A stretch of DNA of 64,000 nucleotides from Streptomyces sp. BK340 (GTDB taxonomy: Bacteria; Actinomycetota; Actinomycetes; Streptomycetales; Streptomycetaceae): assembly GCF_007827595.1 (NCBI RefSeq), contig NZ_VISR01000015.1, positions 174,627 through 238,626 on the forward strand, read 5' to 3'. The position numbers and the translations under genes were made by a program. Positions 17,394-24,961 of the stretch are shown here, piece by piece; the first letter of the stretch is position 1, and each line of letters opens with the position of its first letter. The notes below the pieces were generated by a model. That model made no database searches. It was given only the letters and a program-made list of their open reading frames with translations, and was not told where the DNA came from.

Positions 17394-17801
17394 TCAGGCT
17401 GCGCCGCCGGGTGTCCATCCCTGGCGGCGCAGCACGGCCGACACGTCCGGCGCCCGGTAGTGCTCGCCCTTGAGGACCTTGCCGTCCGAGCGGCGGGCGA
17501 TCTGGCCGTCCGGGCCCAGCTTGCTCATGTTGGCGCGGTGGATCTCGGCGATCACCTCGTCGAGATCGATCCCGTGGACCAGTGCGGTGCCGTAGGCCAC
17601 GTACACCACGTCCGCCAGTTCGTGGGCGAGCTTGTCCAGCGGGCCCTCGACCGAGACCTCGGCGACCTCCGCGGCCTCCTCGGCGAGCAGTTCCCCGCGG
17701 TGCGCGGCCAGTTCGGGTCCCACCTCCGTCGGCGTGGCGCGGGTGTCGAGGCCGAAGACGCGGTGGAACTCACGGACGAGTCGGGCGGGCGAAGAGCTCA
17801 T
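17394..17801 (-). CDS. MazG-like nucleotide pyrophosphohydrolase
   Basis: 135 aa. All-alpha NTP pyrophosphatase pattern: ELLAEEAAEVAE (EExxE, residues about 37-45) and HELADVVYVAYG (ExxD, residues 61-64), which together bind Mg2+. The C-terminus RSDGKVLKGEHYRAPDV is typical of the single-domain MazG-like/phosphoribosyl-ATP pyrophosphohydrolase-related group. Probably removes non-canonical or surplus nucleotides in the cytosol; the exact substrate cannot be read from the sequence. Divergent from the TAXI gene. Confidence 0.8.
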   Translation of the reverse strand: MSSSPARLVREFHRVFGLDTRATPTEVGPELAAHRGELLAEEAAEVAEVSVEGPLDKLAHELADVVYVAYGTALVHGIDLDEVIAEIHRANMSKLGPDGQIARRSDGKVLKGEHYRAPDVSAVLRRQGWTPGGAA

Positions 17802-17907
17802 ACGGCGACTCTAACGGCCGCCACCGACAGTCCCGCCGCGCTTCCCGGGGGCCCGGAGTGACCCCGCCCCTGGTCAGCCCGGCGCACGGCCTGGCAGGAT
17901 CGCCCGC

Positions 17908-18906
17908 ATGTCCAAGGTGTTCCCCCGTGTCAGCAGGCGCCGGTCGCTCCAGGGCGCGACCGTCGGCGTCGTGGCCCTCGGGCTGCTGCTGTGGTGGCTG
18001 CTGCCGCTGGGCGAGACCCCGCCGAGCGGGACGATCGTCTTCAGCACCGGCACACCCCGCGGGGTCTACCAGGAGTACGGCGAGCGGCTGCGCAACGAAC
18101 TGGCCAGGGACATGCCCGGGCTGCAGGTGAAGCTGCTGAACAGCGCCGGCTCGCAGGAGAACGTCGAGCGGGTGGCGACCGGGAAGGCCGACTTCACGAT
18201 CGCGGCGGCCGACGCGGTGGAGACGTACGAGCTTCGGCACCGCAGCGGCGCGGACCGGCTGCGCGGTGTGGCCCGGCTCTACGACGACTACGTGCAGCTG
18301 ATCGTGCCGCGCGACTCGAAGGTCGACAGCGTCGCGGACCTGCGGCACAAGCGGGTCGCCACCGGGCTGCCCGACTCCGGGGTGCGGCTGATCGCGAACC
18401 GGGTGCTCAGAGCCGCGGGCATCGACCCGCACAAGGACATCACGCCGATGGCGGAGGGCATAGACACCGGCCCGGACCGCTTGCGGCACGGCAAGATCGA
18501 CGCCTTCTTCTGGTCGGGCGGCCTGCCCACCAAGGGGCTGGTCGAGCTGGCCGAGAAGTACGCCTTCAGGTTCGTACCGATCGACGGCGACCTCGTCACC
18601 AAGCTGCACGCCGGCGGGGACGCCGCCCGCTACTACCGGGCCACCAACATGCCCGAGACGGCCTACCCGTCGGTGCAGCACGGCACCGCGGTGCCGACGA
18701 TCGCGGTGTCCAACGTGCTGATGACCCGCAAGGACATGGATCCCCGGCTGACCGAGTGGCTGACCCGCACGGTGATCAAGAGCCGCGACGGCATCGGCGC
18801 CCATGTCCACTCGGCCCAGCTCGTCGACCTTCGTACGGCGATCTACACCGACCCGCTGCCTCTGCAGGAGGGCGCCCGGCGGTACTACAGGTCGATGAAG
18901 CCCTAG
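17908..18906 (+). CDS. TAXI-family TRAP solute-binding protein, membrane anchored
   Basis: 332 aa. The family pattern is clear: TIVFSTGTPRGVYQEYGERL at the mature start, NSAGSQENVERVATGKADF, AAADAVETYE, VARLYDDYVQLIV and FFWSGGLPTKGL. A single hydrophobic segment (residues about 18-34) follows SRRRSL and has no lipobox, so it looks like a membrane-anchored protein facing outward. No TRAP permease (DctM/DctQ) is nearby. The gene is convergent with gluK. Some characterised TAXI proteins bind glutamate or glutamine, so a sensing role beside the glutamate two-component system is conceivable; this is inference. Confidence 0.85.
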   Translation: MSKVFPRVSRRRSLQGATVGVVALGLLLWWLLPLGETPPSGTIVFSTGTPRGVYQEYGERLRNELARDMPGLQVKLLNSAGSQENVERVATGKADFTIAAADAVETYELRHRSGADRLRGVARLYDDYVQLIVPRDSKVDSVADLRHKRVATGLPDSGVRLIANRVLRAAGIDPHKDITPMAEGIDTGPDRLRHGKIDAFFWSGGLPTKGLVELAEKYAFRFVPIDGDLVTKLHAGGDAARYYRATNMPETAYPSVQHGTAVPTIAVSNVLMTRKDMDPRLTEWLTRTVIKSRDGIGAHVHSAQLVDLRTAIYTDPLPLQEGARRYYRSMKP

Positions 18907-18913
18907 TCGGCCC

Positions 18914-18988
18914 GTGCCTGCTCGCTCTGTGCCTGCTCGGTCAGTGCCTGCTCGGTCAGTGTCTATTCGCTCAGTGCCTGCTCGGTGA
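18914..18988. repeat. 15-bp tandem repeat, five copies, with degenerate copies after
   Basis: Unit GTGCCTGCTCGGTCA, repeated five times with a few changes (third and fifth units differ by up to four bases), directly downstream of the TAXI gene. Related CTGCTCGGTGA and CTGTTCTCGGTGA units go on to about 19055, right up to the stop codon of the convergent gluK. Probably a slippage-generated array between two convergent genes. Confidence 0.8.
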
Positions 18989-19059
18989 GACTCTGTTCTC
19001 GGCCTCTGTTCTCGGTTCGGTGAGGACCTGCTCGGTGAGGCCCTGTTCTCGGTGAGACC

Positions 19060-20466
19060 TCAGAGGCCGTCCGGGTTCCTCGGCACCGCCACGGTCACCT
19101 GGAGTCCCCCCGGCTCGTGGTGCGCGTAGGTGATCGAGCCGCCGCCCGCCGCGAGCAGGGCGCGGGTGATGGACAGGCCCAGACCCGAGCCCTTGACGTT
19201 CTGATGGCGGCCGCTGCGCCAGAACCGGTCGCCCACGCGGGCGAGTTCCTCGTCGGTGAGGCCGGGGCCGGTGTCCGTGACCACGACCGTCGAGGTGTCG
19301 CCGTTGGAGGCGACGACGATCTCGACCGTGCCGCCCTCCGGGGTGAACTTCACGGCGTTGTCGATCACCGCGTCCAGCGCGCTGGAGAGGGTGATCGAGT
19401 CGGCCCAGGCGGTGATGGGCGGGCAGTCGCCGACCAGCCGGACGCCCTTGGCGGCGGCGGTCGGCGACCAGGCGGCCACCCGCTCCCCGGCCAGGGCTCC
19501 GACATCGGTCAGCCTGAGGTCGGCCGCGGCGTGCTCGGCCAGCGCCAGGTCGAGCAGGTCGTCCAGGACCTGCGCCAGGCGCTTGCCCTCGGTGCGGACC
19601 GAGGCGATCTCCTCGTTGCCCTGCGGGAGTTCCAGGGCGAGCAGCTCGATGCGCAGCAGCAGCGCCGAGAGCGGGTTGCGCAGCTGGTGCGAGGCGTCCG
19701 CGACGAAGGCGCGCTGCTGCTCCAGCACTTCCTCGACGTTGTCCGCCATCTCGTTGAACGACCGGGCCAGCCTCCTGAGTTCCGGCGGCCCGCCGGCCAC
19801 CGCCACCCGGGACTTGAGGCGTCCGGTGGCGATGTCGTGGGTGGTGGCGTCCAGGATCCGTACCGGCCGGAGCACCCAGCCGGTCAGCCGCAGTGCGGCG
19901 CCCACGGCGAGCAGCATCGCGGCGAACTCGCCGGCCCCGATGAACAGCCAGCCGCGCAGGATCCGCGAACGCATCTGCCCGGTGGGCGAGTCGGTGACGA
20001 CGACCGCCACGACGTCCCCGTCCCGGATCACCGGCGAGGCGACGATCAGCCGGCTGCGCTGCCAGGGCCACACCTGCCGGGGGTCGTGGCTGCGGCGGCT
20101 CAGCAGCGCCTCGCCGAACGCCTCCCGGACCTCCCCCGTCTGCGGGACGACCCAGTCGTCCGGGGCGTTGGCCATGACCGAGCCGTTGCCGTAGAAGACA
20201 CCCACACGGATGCCGTAGACGTCGTAATAGCTGTCCAGTTCCCGGCGGAGCGTCGCCTGGCGCTCGTCCGGGGCAGTACGTCGGGATCCGCTCGGCGCAT
20301 CGGTGACGAACTGCGCGAGCGCGGCGAAGCGCGCGGTGTCGTCGATCCGGTCGACGACCACCTTCTGCTGCTGGGCCGCGGCCACGCTGACGGCGAGCGG
20401 GAGACCGAGGGCGAGGAGTACGGCCGCCATCAGGACGATGAGCAGCGGCAGGAGCCGTGTGCGCAC
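19060..20466 (-). CDS. gluK: Sensor histidine kinase (GluK type)
   Basis: 468 aa, GTG start. Two membrane helices (residues about 5-30 and 170-192) enclose an extracellular sensor loop. A HAMP domain, a HisKA segment with the phospho-accepting His in VADASHQLRNPL, and a HATPase domain (N-box DNAVKFT, G1 DTGPGL, G2 GSGLGLS) follow. Translated 9 nt after the response regulator stop, so gluR-gluK are one transcript. In S. coelicolor the kinase in this place beside gluABCD is described as sensing glutamate and activating uptake with its partner GluR; this assignment is by position. Confidence 0.87.
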   Translation of the reverse strand: MRTRLLPLLIVLMAAVLLALGLPLAVSVAAAQQQKVVVDRIDDTARFAALAQFVTDAPSGSRRTAPDERQATLRRELDSYYDVYGIRVGVFYGNGSVMANAPDDWVVPQTGEVREAFGEALLSRRSHDPRQVWPWQRSRLIVASPVIRDGDVVAVVVTDSPTGQMRSRILRGWLFIGAGEFAAMLLAVGAALRLTGWVLRPVRILDATTHDIATGRLKSRVAVAGGPPELRRLARSFNEMADNVEEVLEQQRAFVADASHQLRNPLSALLLRIELLALELPQGNEEIASVRTEGKRLAQVLDDLLDLALAEHAAADLRLTDVGALAGERVAAWSPTAAAKGVRLVGDCPPITAWADSITLSSALDAVIDNAVKFTPEGGTVEIVVASNGDTSTVVVTDTGPGLTDEELARVGDRFWRSGRHQNVKGSGLGLSITRALLAAGGGSITYAHHEPGGLQVTVAVPRNPDGL

Positions 20467-20475
20467 CCGGCCCCG

Positions 20476-21162
20476 CTAGGCGGCCGGCGCGACGAGCCGG
20501 TAGCCGACGCCCCGTACCGTCTCGATCAGCGCGGGCATGCGCAGCTTGGCGCGCAGGGAGGCGACGTGCACCTCCAGGGTGCGGCCGGTGCCCTCCCAGC
20601 TGGTGCGCCAGACCTCACTGATGATCTGTTCCCGCCGGAAGACGACGCCCGGCCGCTGGGCGAGCAGCGCGAGCAGGTCGAACTCCTTGCGGGTCAGCTG
20701 GACCACCGAACCTCCCACGCTGACCTGGCGGTTGGGCAGTTCGATGAGCACGGAACCGAGACGCAGCGAGGTCTCGGCGCCCGGTGCCGCGTCCTCGTGG
20801 GCGGTGCGCCGGCTGACCGCGTGGATCCGGGCGAGCAGCTCCCCGGTGTCGTACGGCTTCACCACGTAGTCGTCGGCGCCCAGGTTGAGCCCGTGGATGC
20901 GGGAGCGGACGTCGGAGCGCGCGGTGACCATGATCACCGGGGTGCCGGTGCGCTTGCGGATCTTGCCGCACACCTCGTAGCCGTCCTGGTCGGGCAGGCC
21001 CAGGTCGAGCAGGACCACGCCGAATCCGGCGCCCTCGGGGACGAGTGCCTGGAGGGCCTCCTCGCCGCTGCGCGCGTGGGTGACGTCGAATCCGTGCCGC
21101 GCGAGGACCGCGGACAGCGCGGCCGCGACATGGTTGTCGTCCTCGACGAGCAGCAGTCTCAT
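20476..21162 (-). CDS. gluR: OmpR-family response regulator (GluR type)
   Basis: 228 aa from ATG 21162, with GGAGGG ten nt upstream. The receiver domain has the acidic pocket (EDD), phospho-acceptor Asp in VVLLDLGLPDQDGYE, Thr and Lys (KPYDTGE). A C-terminal winged-helix DNA-binding domain shows LTRKEFDLLALLAQRPG and VHVASLRAKL. Divergent from gluA across 295 bp. Matches the GluR regulator that in S. coelicolor binds the gluR-gluA intergenic region; this is known from that species, not from this sequence. Confidence 0.87.
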   Translation of the reverse strand: MRLLLVEDDNHVAAALSAVLARHGFDVTHARSGEEALQALVPEGAGFGVVLLDLGLPDQDGYEVCGKIRKRTGTPVIMVTARSDVRSRIHGLNLGADDYVVKPYDTGELLARIHAVSRRTAHEDAAPGAETSLRLGSVLIELPNRQVSVGGSVVQLTRKEFDLLALLAQRPGVVFRREQIISEVWRTSWEGTGRTLEVHVASLRAKLRMPALIETVRGVGYRLVAPAA

Positions 21163-21457
21163 CCCGGCCCCCTCCGGTTCAGCGGTCATACGGTCATGGT
21201 TCTCGTTCGGCTTGTAGATCGCGCGCACGCACGCGTGCACCATGGAAGTCACGCCGATGGAGAAGGACGGCGTCAAGAGGGTTCCGGTTGCCTGGCGCTT
21301 CCGTTATCCCCCCGATATACGCACGGGTCTCAAGTGCTACGACACGTGTCCGATTGCTATCGGATCGTGATGCTCAGATTCCCCTCAGATGTGATGACGC
21401 TGGTCACCGGCCATCACTACTGTCCACCGAAACCGAGGAGGACGGAGCCTGAGAGCG
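21163..21457. promoter_or_regulatory. gluR-gluA divergent control region
   Basis: 295 bp without a gene between two divergent starts. It holds a perfect palindrome GACACGTGTC (21341-21350), an inverted repeat TCCGAT-TGCT-ATCGGA (21349-21364), and two direct copies of CTCAGAT whose starts are 11 bp apart (21373 and 21384). One-turn direct repeats are the normal site for an OmpR-type regulator, so the CTCAGAT pair is the best candidate for GluR. No convincing -35/-10 pair could be fixed for either gene. GGAG and GAGAG precede the gluA ATG. Confidence 0.65.
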
Positions 21458-22234
21458 ATGACCAAAGTATCGGTGGCCAAGGAAGACGTGGCCGCGTCCG
21501 GCGAACTGGTCGTCCTGAAGAGCGTCAACAAGCACTTCGGCGCGTTGCACGTACTCCAGGACATCGACCTGACGATCGCCCGCGGTGAGGTCGTCGTGGT
21601 CATCGGGCCCTCCGGGTCCGGAAAGTCGACCCTGTGCCGCACCATCAACCGCCTGGAGACGATCGACTCGGGCGCCATCACGATCGACGGAAAGCCGCTG
21701 CCCCACGAGGGCAGGGAGCTGGCCCGGCTGCGCGCCGACGTCGGAATGGTCTTCCAGTCCTTCAACCTCTTCGCCCACAAGACCGTGCTCGAGAACGTCG
21801 TCCTCGGGCAGGTCAAGGTCCGCAAGGCGGACAAGAAGCAGGCCGAGGAGAAGGCCCGTGCCCTGCTCGACCGGGTCGGTGTCGGCGCCCAGGCCGACAA
21901 GTACCCGGCCCAGCTGTCCGGCGGCCAGCAGCAGCGCGTCGCGATCGCCCGGGCGCTGGCTATGGACCCGAAGGTCATGCTCTTCGACGAGCCGACCTCG
22001 GCCCTCGACCCCGAGATGATCAACGAGGTCCTCGAGGTCATGCAACAGCTCGCCCGGGAGGGCATGACCATGATCGTCGTCACCCATGAGATGGGTTTCG
22101 CACGATCGGCTGCAAACCGGGTGGTCTTCATGGCGGACGGTCGCATCGTCGAAGAGGCTGCGCCCGACCAGTTCTTCAGCAATCCGCGCAGTGACCGGGC
22201 CAAGGACTTCCTGTCGAAGATCCTGCACCACTGA
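21458..22234 (+). CDS. gluA: Glutamate ABC transporter ATP-binding protein
   Basis: 258 aa. Walker A at 50-58 (GPSGSGKST), signature LSGGQQQRVAIARAL at 153-167, Walker B with Asp177/Glu178 in VMLFDEPTSALDPEM, H-loop VVTHEM. A polar amino-acid importer ATPase, first gene of gluABCD. The unusual N-terminal ten residues vary in the family. The binding protein follows after 85 nt. Confidence 0.93.
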   Translation: MTKVSVAKEDVAASGELVVLKSVNKHFGALHVLQDIDLTIARGEVVVVIGPSGSGKSTLCRTINRLETIDSGAITIDGKPLPHEGRELARLRADVGMVFQSFNLFAHKTVLENVVLGQVKVRKADKKQAEEKARALLDRVGVGAQADKYPAQLSGGQQQRVAIARALAMDPKVMLFDEPTSALDPEMINEVLEVMQQLAREGMTMIVVTHEMGFARSAANRVVFMADGRIVEEAAPDQFFSNPRSDRAKDFLSKILHH

Positions 22235-22319
22235 CGCCACCGGGCCCGCTCGCTGCGGCCGCCCCGGCGCCACCCGTCCCTCACGGACCGCGTTCCTCAC
22301 CACTCAAAGGATGTTCACG

Positions 22320-23153
22320 ATGAAGCTCCGCAAGGTCACCGCCGCCTCCGCCGTCGTACTGGCCCTCACCGTGTCCGCCACCGCGTGCGGCGGCGACAAG
22401 AAGGACGACAACGGCTCCGGCGGCGGCAAGAAGATCGCCGTCGGCATCAAGTTCGACCAGCCCGGCATCGGCCAGAAGACCCCGCAGGGCTACGCGGGCT
22501 TCGACGTCGACGTGGCGACCTACGTGGCCGGCAAGCTCGGCTACAAGCCCGACCAGATCGAGTGGAAGGAGTCGAAGAGCGCCGACCGCGAGACCATGCT
22601 GCAGCGCGGTGACGTCGACTTCATCGCGGCCTCCTACTCGATCACCCCGGAGCGTCAGCAGAAGGTCGACTTCGCCGGCCCGTACCTGCTGGCCCACCAG
22701 GACGTGCTGATCCGCGCGGACGACAACACCATCAAGTCGCCGGCGGACCTGAACAAGAAGAAGCTGTGCTCGGTCGTCGGCTCCACGTCGGCGCAGAACG
22801 TCCACGACAAGCTGGCCCCCAAGGCGCAGCTCCAGCAGTACCCGACGTACTCGGCCTGCCTGACCGGTCTGCAGAGCAAGGCGATCGACGCGCTGACGAC
22901 GGACGACTCGATCCTCGCCGGTTACGCCGCCCAGTCCCAGTTCAAGGGCAAGTTCAAGCTCGGCGGCTTCAAGATGACCAACGAGAACTACGGCATCGGC
23001 GTCAAGAAGGGCAGCGACCTCAAGGCCAAGATCAACAAGGCCCTGGAGGAGATGGTCTCCGACGGTTCCTGGCAGAAGGCCGTGGACAAGAACTTCGGCC
23101 CGGCCGGCTACAAGAACGAGCCCGCTCCGAAGATCGGCGACATCAAGAGCTGA
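22320..23153 (+). CDS. gluB: Glutamate-binding lipoprotein
   Basis: 277 aa. Signal peptide with lipobox Cys23 (SATAC), then a Gly/Lys/Asp-rich linker and an SBP-bac-3 domain: VGIKFDQPGIGQK, FDVDVATYVAGKLG, RETMLQRGDVDFIAASYSIT. Extracytoplasmic substrate receptor for the glutamate importer. AAAGGA precedes two ATGs; the second, at 22320, has better spacing and gives a proper signal peptide. An 11-bp hairpin follows the gene, probably shielding its mRNA end. Confidence 0.92.
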   Translation: MKLRKVTAASAVVLALTVSATACGGDKKDDNGSGGGKKIAVGIKFDQPGIGQKTPQGYAGFDVDVATYVAGKLGYKPDQIEWKESKSADRETMLQRGDVDFIAASYSITPERQQKVDFAGPYLLAHQDVLIRADDNTIKSPADLNKKKLCSVVGSTSAQNVHDKLAPKAQLQQYPTYSACLTGLQSKAIDALTTDDSILAGYAAQSQFKGKFKLGGFKMTNENYGIGVKKGSDLKAKINKALEEMVSDGSWQKAVDKNFGPAGYKNEPAPKIGDIKS

Positions 23154-23166
23154 GGCAACGCCCGAC

Positions 23167-23196
23167 GGGTGCGCCGCTCCTGACGGCGGCGCACCC
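23167..23196 (+). terminator. Intercistronic hairpin between gluB and gluC
   Basis: GGGTGCGCCGC pairs perfectly with GCGGCGCACCC across an 8-nt loop. It lies 13 nt after the gluB stop and 32 nt before the gluC start, without a T-run. Such hairpins after the binding-protein gene usually lower readthrough or stabilise the upstream mRNA, so the receptor is made in excess of the permeases. Confidence 0.65.
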
Positions 23197-23228
23197 GGGC
23201 ATCCCTACACGCGAAAGCGCGGGAGATC

Positions 23229-23894
23229 GTGTTCGACTTTCTTGACAAGTACGACGTGCTGGGCGCCTTCTGGACGACAGTGCAGCTCACGCTGCTGTCG
23301 GCCGTCGGCTCCCTGATCTGGGGCACCCTGCTGGCCGGCATGCGGGTGGGCCCGGTGCCGCTGATGCGCGGTTTCGGCACCGCGTACGTGAACATCGTGC
23401 GGAACATCCCGCTCACGGTGATCATCCTGTTCGCCTCGCTCGGCCTGAAGGACACGCTGAACATCACCCTGGGGTCGGACCAGGTCGACACGAGCACCTT
23501 CCGGCTGGCGGTGCTCGGGCTGACCGTCTACACGTCGGCCTTCGTCTGCGAGGCGATCCGCGCCGGCATCAACACGGTTCCGGTCGGCCAGGCGGAGGCG
23601 GCCCGGGCCATCGGCCTGAGCTTCACGCAGGTTCTCGGCCTGATCGTGCTGCCGCAGGCGTTCCGCGCGGCCGTCGCCCCGCTGACCAACGTGTTGATCG
23701 CGTTGACGAAGAACACGACGGTGGCGGCCGCGATCGGCGTGGCGGAAGCGGCACTCCTGATGAAGGAGATGGTGGAGAACGAGGCACAGCTGCTGCTGAT
23801 CTCCGCGTTCATCGCCTTCGGATTCTGCTGCCTGACCCTGCCGACCGGTCTGATCCTCGGCTGGGTGGGCAAGAAGGTGGCGGTGAAGCGATGA
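23229..23894 (+). CDS. gluC: Glutamate ABC transporter permease
   Basis: 221 aa, GTG start with GGGAGA upstream. Five predicted membrane helices; the polar amino-acid permease EAA loop is visible as VGQAEAARAIGLSFTQVLGLI. Pairs with GluD in the membrane. Its stop overlaps the gluD start by four bases (ATGA). Confidence 0.92.
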   Translation: MFDFLDKYDVLGAFWTTVQLTLLSAVGSLIWGTLLAGMRVGPVPLMRGFGTAYVNIVRNIPLTVIILFASLGLKDTLNITLGSDQVDTSTFRLAVLGLTVYTSAFVCEAIRAGINTVPVGQAEAARAIGLSFTQVLGLIVLPQAFRAAVAPLTNVLIALTKNTTVAAAIGVAEAALLMKEMVENEAQLLLISAFIAFGFCCLTLPTGLILGWVGKKVAVKR

Positions 23895-24784
23895 GTTCGG
23901 TCCTGTACGACGCCCAGGGCCCCCGGGCCAAGCGGCGCAACATCCTCTACACGGCGGGCTTCCTCGTCGTCCTCGCGGCCGTCCTGTGGTGGGTGTACAA
24001 GGGGCTCGACGACAAGGGCCAGTGGGAGTGGGTGCTCTGGAAGCCGTTCTTCACCGGCACCGAGGCCTACTCGACGTACATCTGGCCGGGTCTGCAGAAC
24101 ACCCTGAAGGCCGCGGCCCTGTCGATGGTCATCGCGCTCCCGCTCGGCGCCGTGCTCGGCATCGCCCGCCTCTCGGACCACGTATGGATACGTGTCCCGG
24201 TCGCGATGGTCGTGGAGTTCTTCCGCGCGATCCCGGTGCTGGTCCTGATGATCTTCGGGCTCGCCCTGTTCGCCCAGTACACCGACGTCCCCTCCGACGA
24301 CCGTCCGCTCTACGCAGTCGTGACCGGTCTGGTGCTGTACAACGCGTCGGTGCTGGCGGAGATCGTCCGCGCGGGCATCCTCGCCCTGCCGAAGGGCCAG
24401 TCCGAGGCGGCCATGGCGATCGGTATGCGCAAGAACCAGGTGATGCGGCTCATCCTGCTGCCGCAGTCGGTCACTGCGATGCTTCCGGCGATCGTCAGCC
24501 AGCTGGTCGTGATCGTGAAGGACACGGCGCTCGGCGGCGCGGTCCTGACCTTCCCCGAACTGCTCGCCTCGGCCAACACGATGAGCGGCTACTACGGTGC
24601 CAACACCATCGCCTCGTTCACGATCGTCGCCACGATCTTCGTGGTCATCAACTTCTCGCTGACCTCGTTCGCGAGCTGGCTGGAGGGGCGGCTGCGGCGG
24701 CGCAAGAAGTCGACCGGCGCGGTGCTCGGTGTCGACGACACCGTCAACATCGCGGGCGCCGCGGGAACCGGAATCGCAGCCTGA
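23891..24784 (+). CDS. gluD: Glutamate ABC transporter permease
   Basis: 297 aa. Hydrophobic with about five to six helices; the EAA loop is KGQSEAAMAIGMRKNQVMRL. N-terminal soluble extension of about 20 residues and a C-terminal tail rich in Arg/Lys then a hydrophobic end. Translationally coupled to gluC by a 4-bp overlap. Last gene of the operon; an 11-bp terminator hairpin follows 29 nt later. Confidence 0.92.
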   Translation: MSSVLYDAQGPRAKRRNILYTAGFLVVLAAVLWWVYKGLDDKGQWEWVLWKPFFTGTEAYSTYIWPGLQNTLKAAALSMVIALPLGAVLGIARLSDHVWIRVPVAMVVEFFRAIPVLVLMIFGLALFAQYTDVPSDDRPLYAVVTGLVLYNASVLAEIVRAGILALPKGQSEAAMAIGMRKNQVMRLILLPQSVTAMLPAIVSQLVVIVKDTALGGAVLTFPELLASANTMSGYYGANTIASFTIVATIFVVINFSLTSFASWLEGRLRRRKKSTGAVLGVDDTVNIAGAAGTGIAA

Positions 24785-24813
24785 CGTCAGGTCAAACCCG
24801 AATGCGTCACCCG

Positions 24814-24841
24814 GAGGCAGTGGCATGATCGCCACTGCCTC
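24814..24841 (+). terminator. Terminator of the gluABCD operon
   Basis: GAGGCAGTGGC pairs perfectly with GCCACTGCCTC across a 6-nt loop (ATGATC), 29 nt after the gluD stop. It separates the glutamate operon from the monooxygenase gene. Confidence 0.8.
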
Positions 24842-24961
24842 TGGTCACTTGACGCAAACTCTGCCAATGGGTTGCATACGTTCTGTGATCGTGCACCCCG
24901 CTTCACCTTCCTGTTCCTCCATGTCCGTCAGGGCACCACTGCGGGCAGGGGGCGCCGCACC

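Noticed and set aside
18914..19055. Short repeats that could suggest a CRISPR array
   Set aside because: Units are contiguous without unique spacers and of varying quality; a slippage array.
24849..24880. TTGACG as -35 for the monooxygenase gene
   Set aside because: No acceptable -10 hexamer at 16-19 bp spacing.
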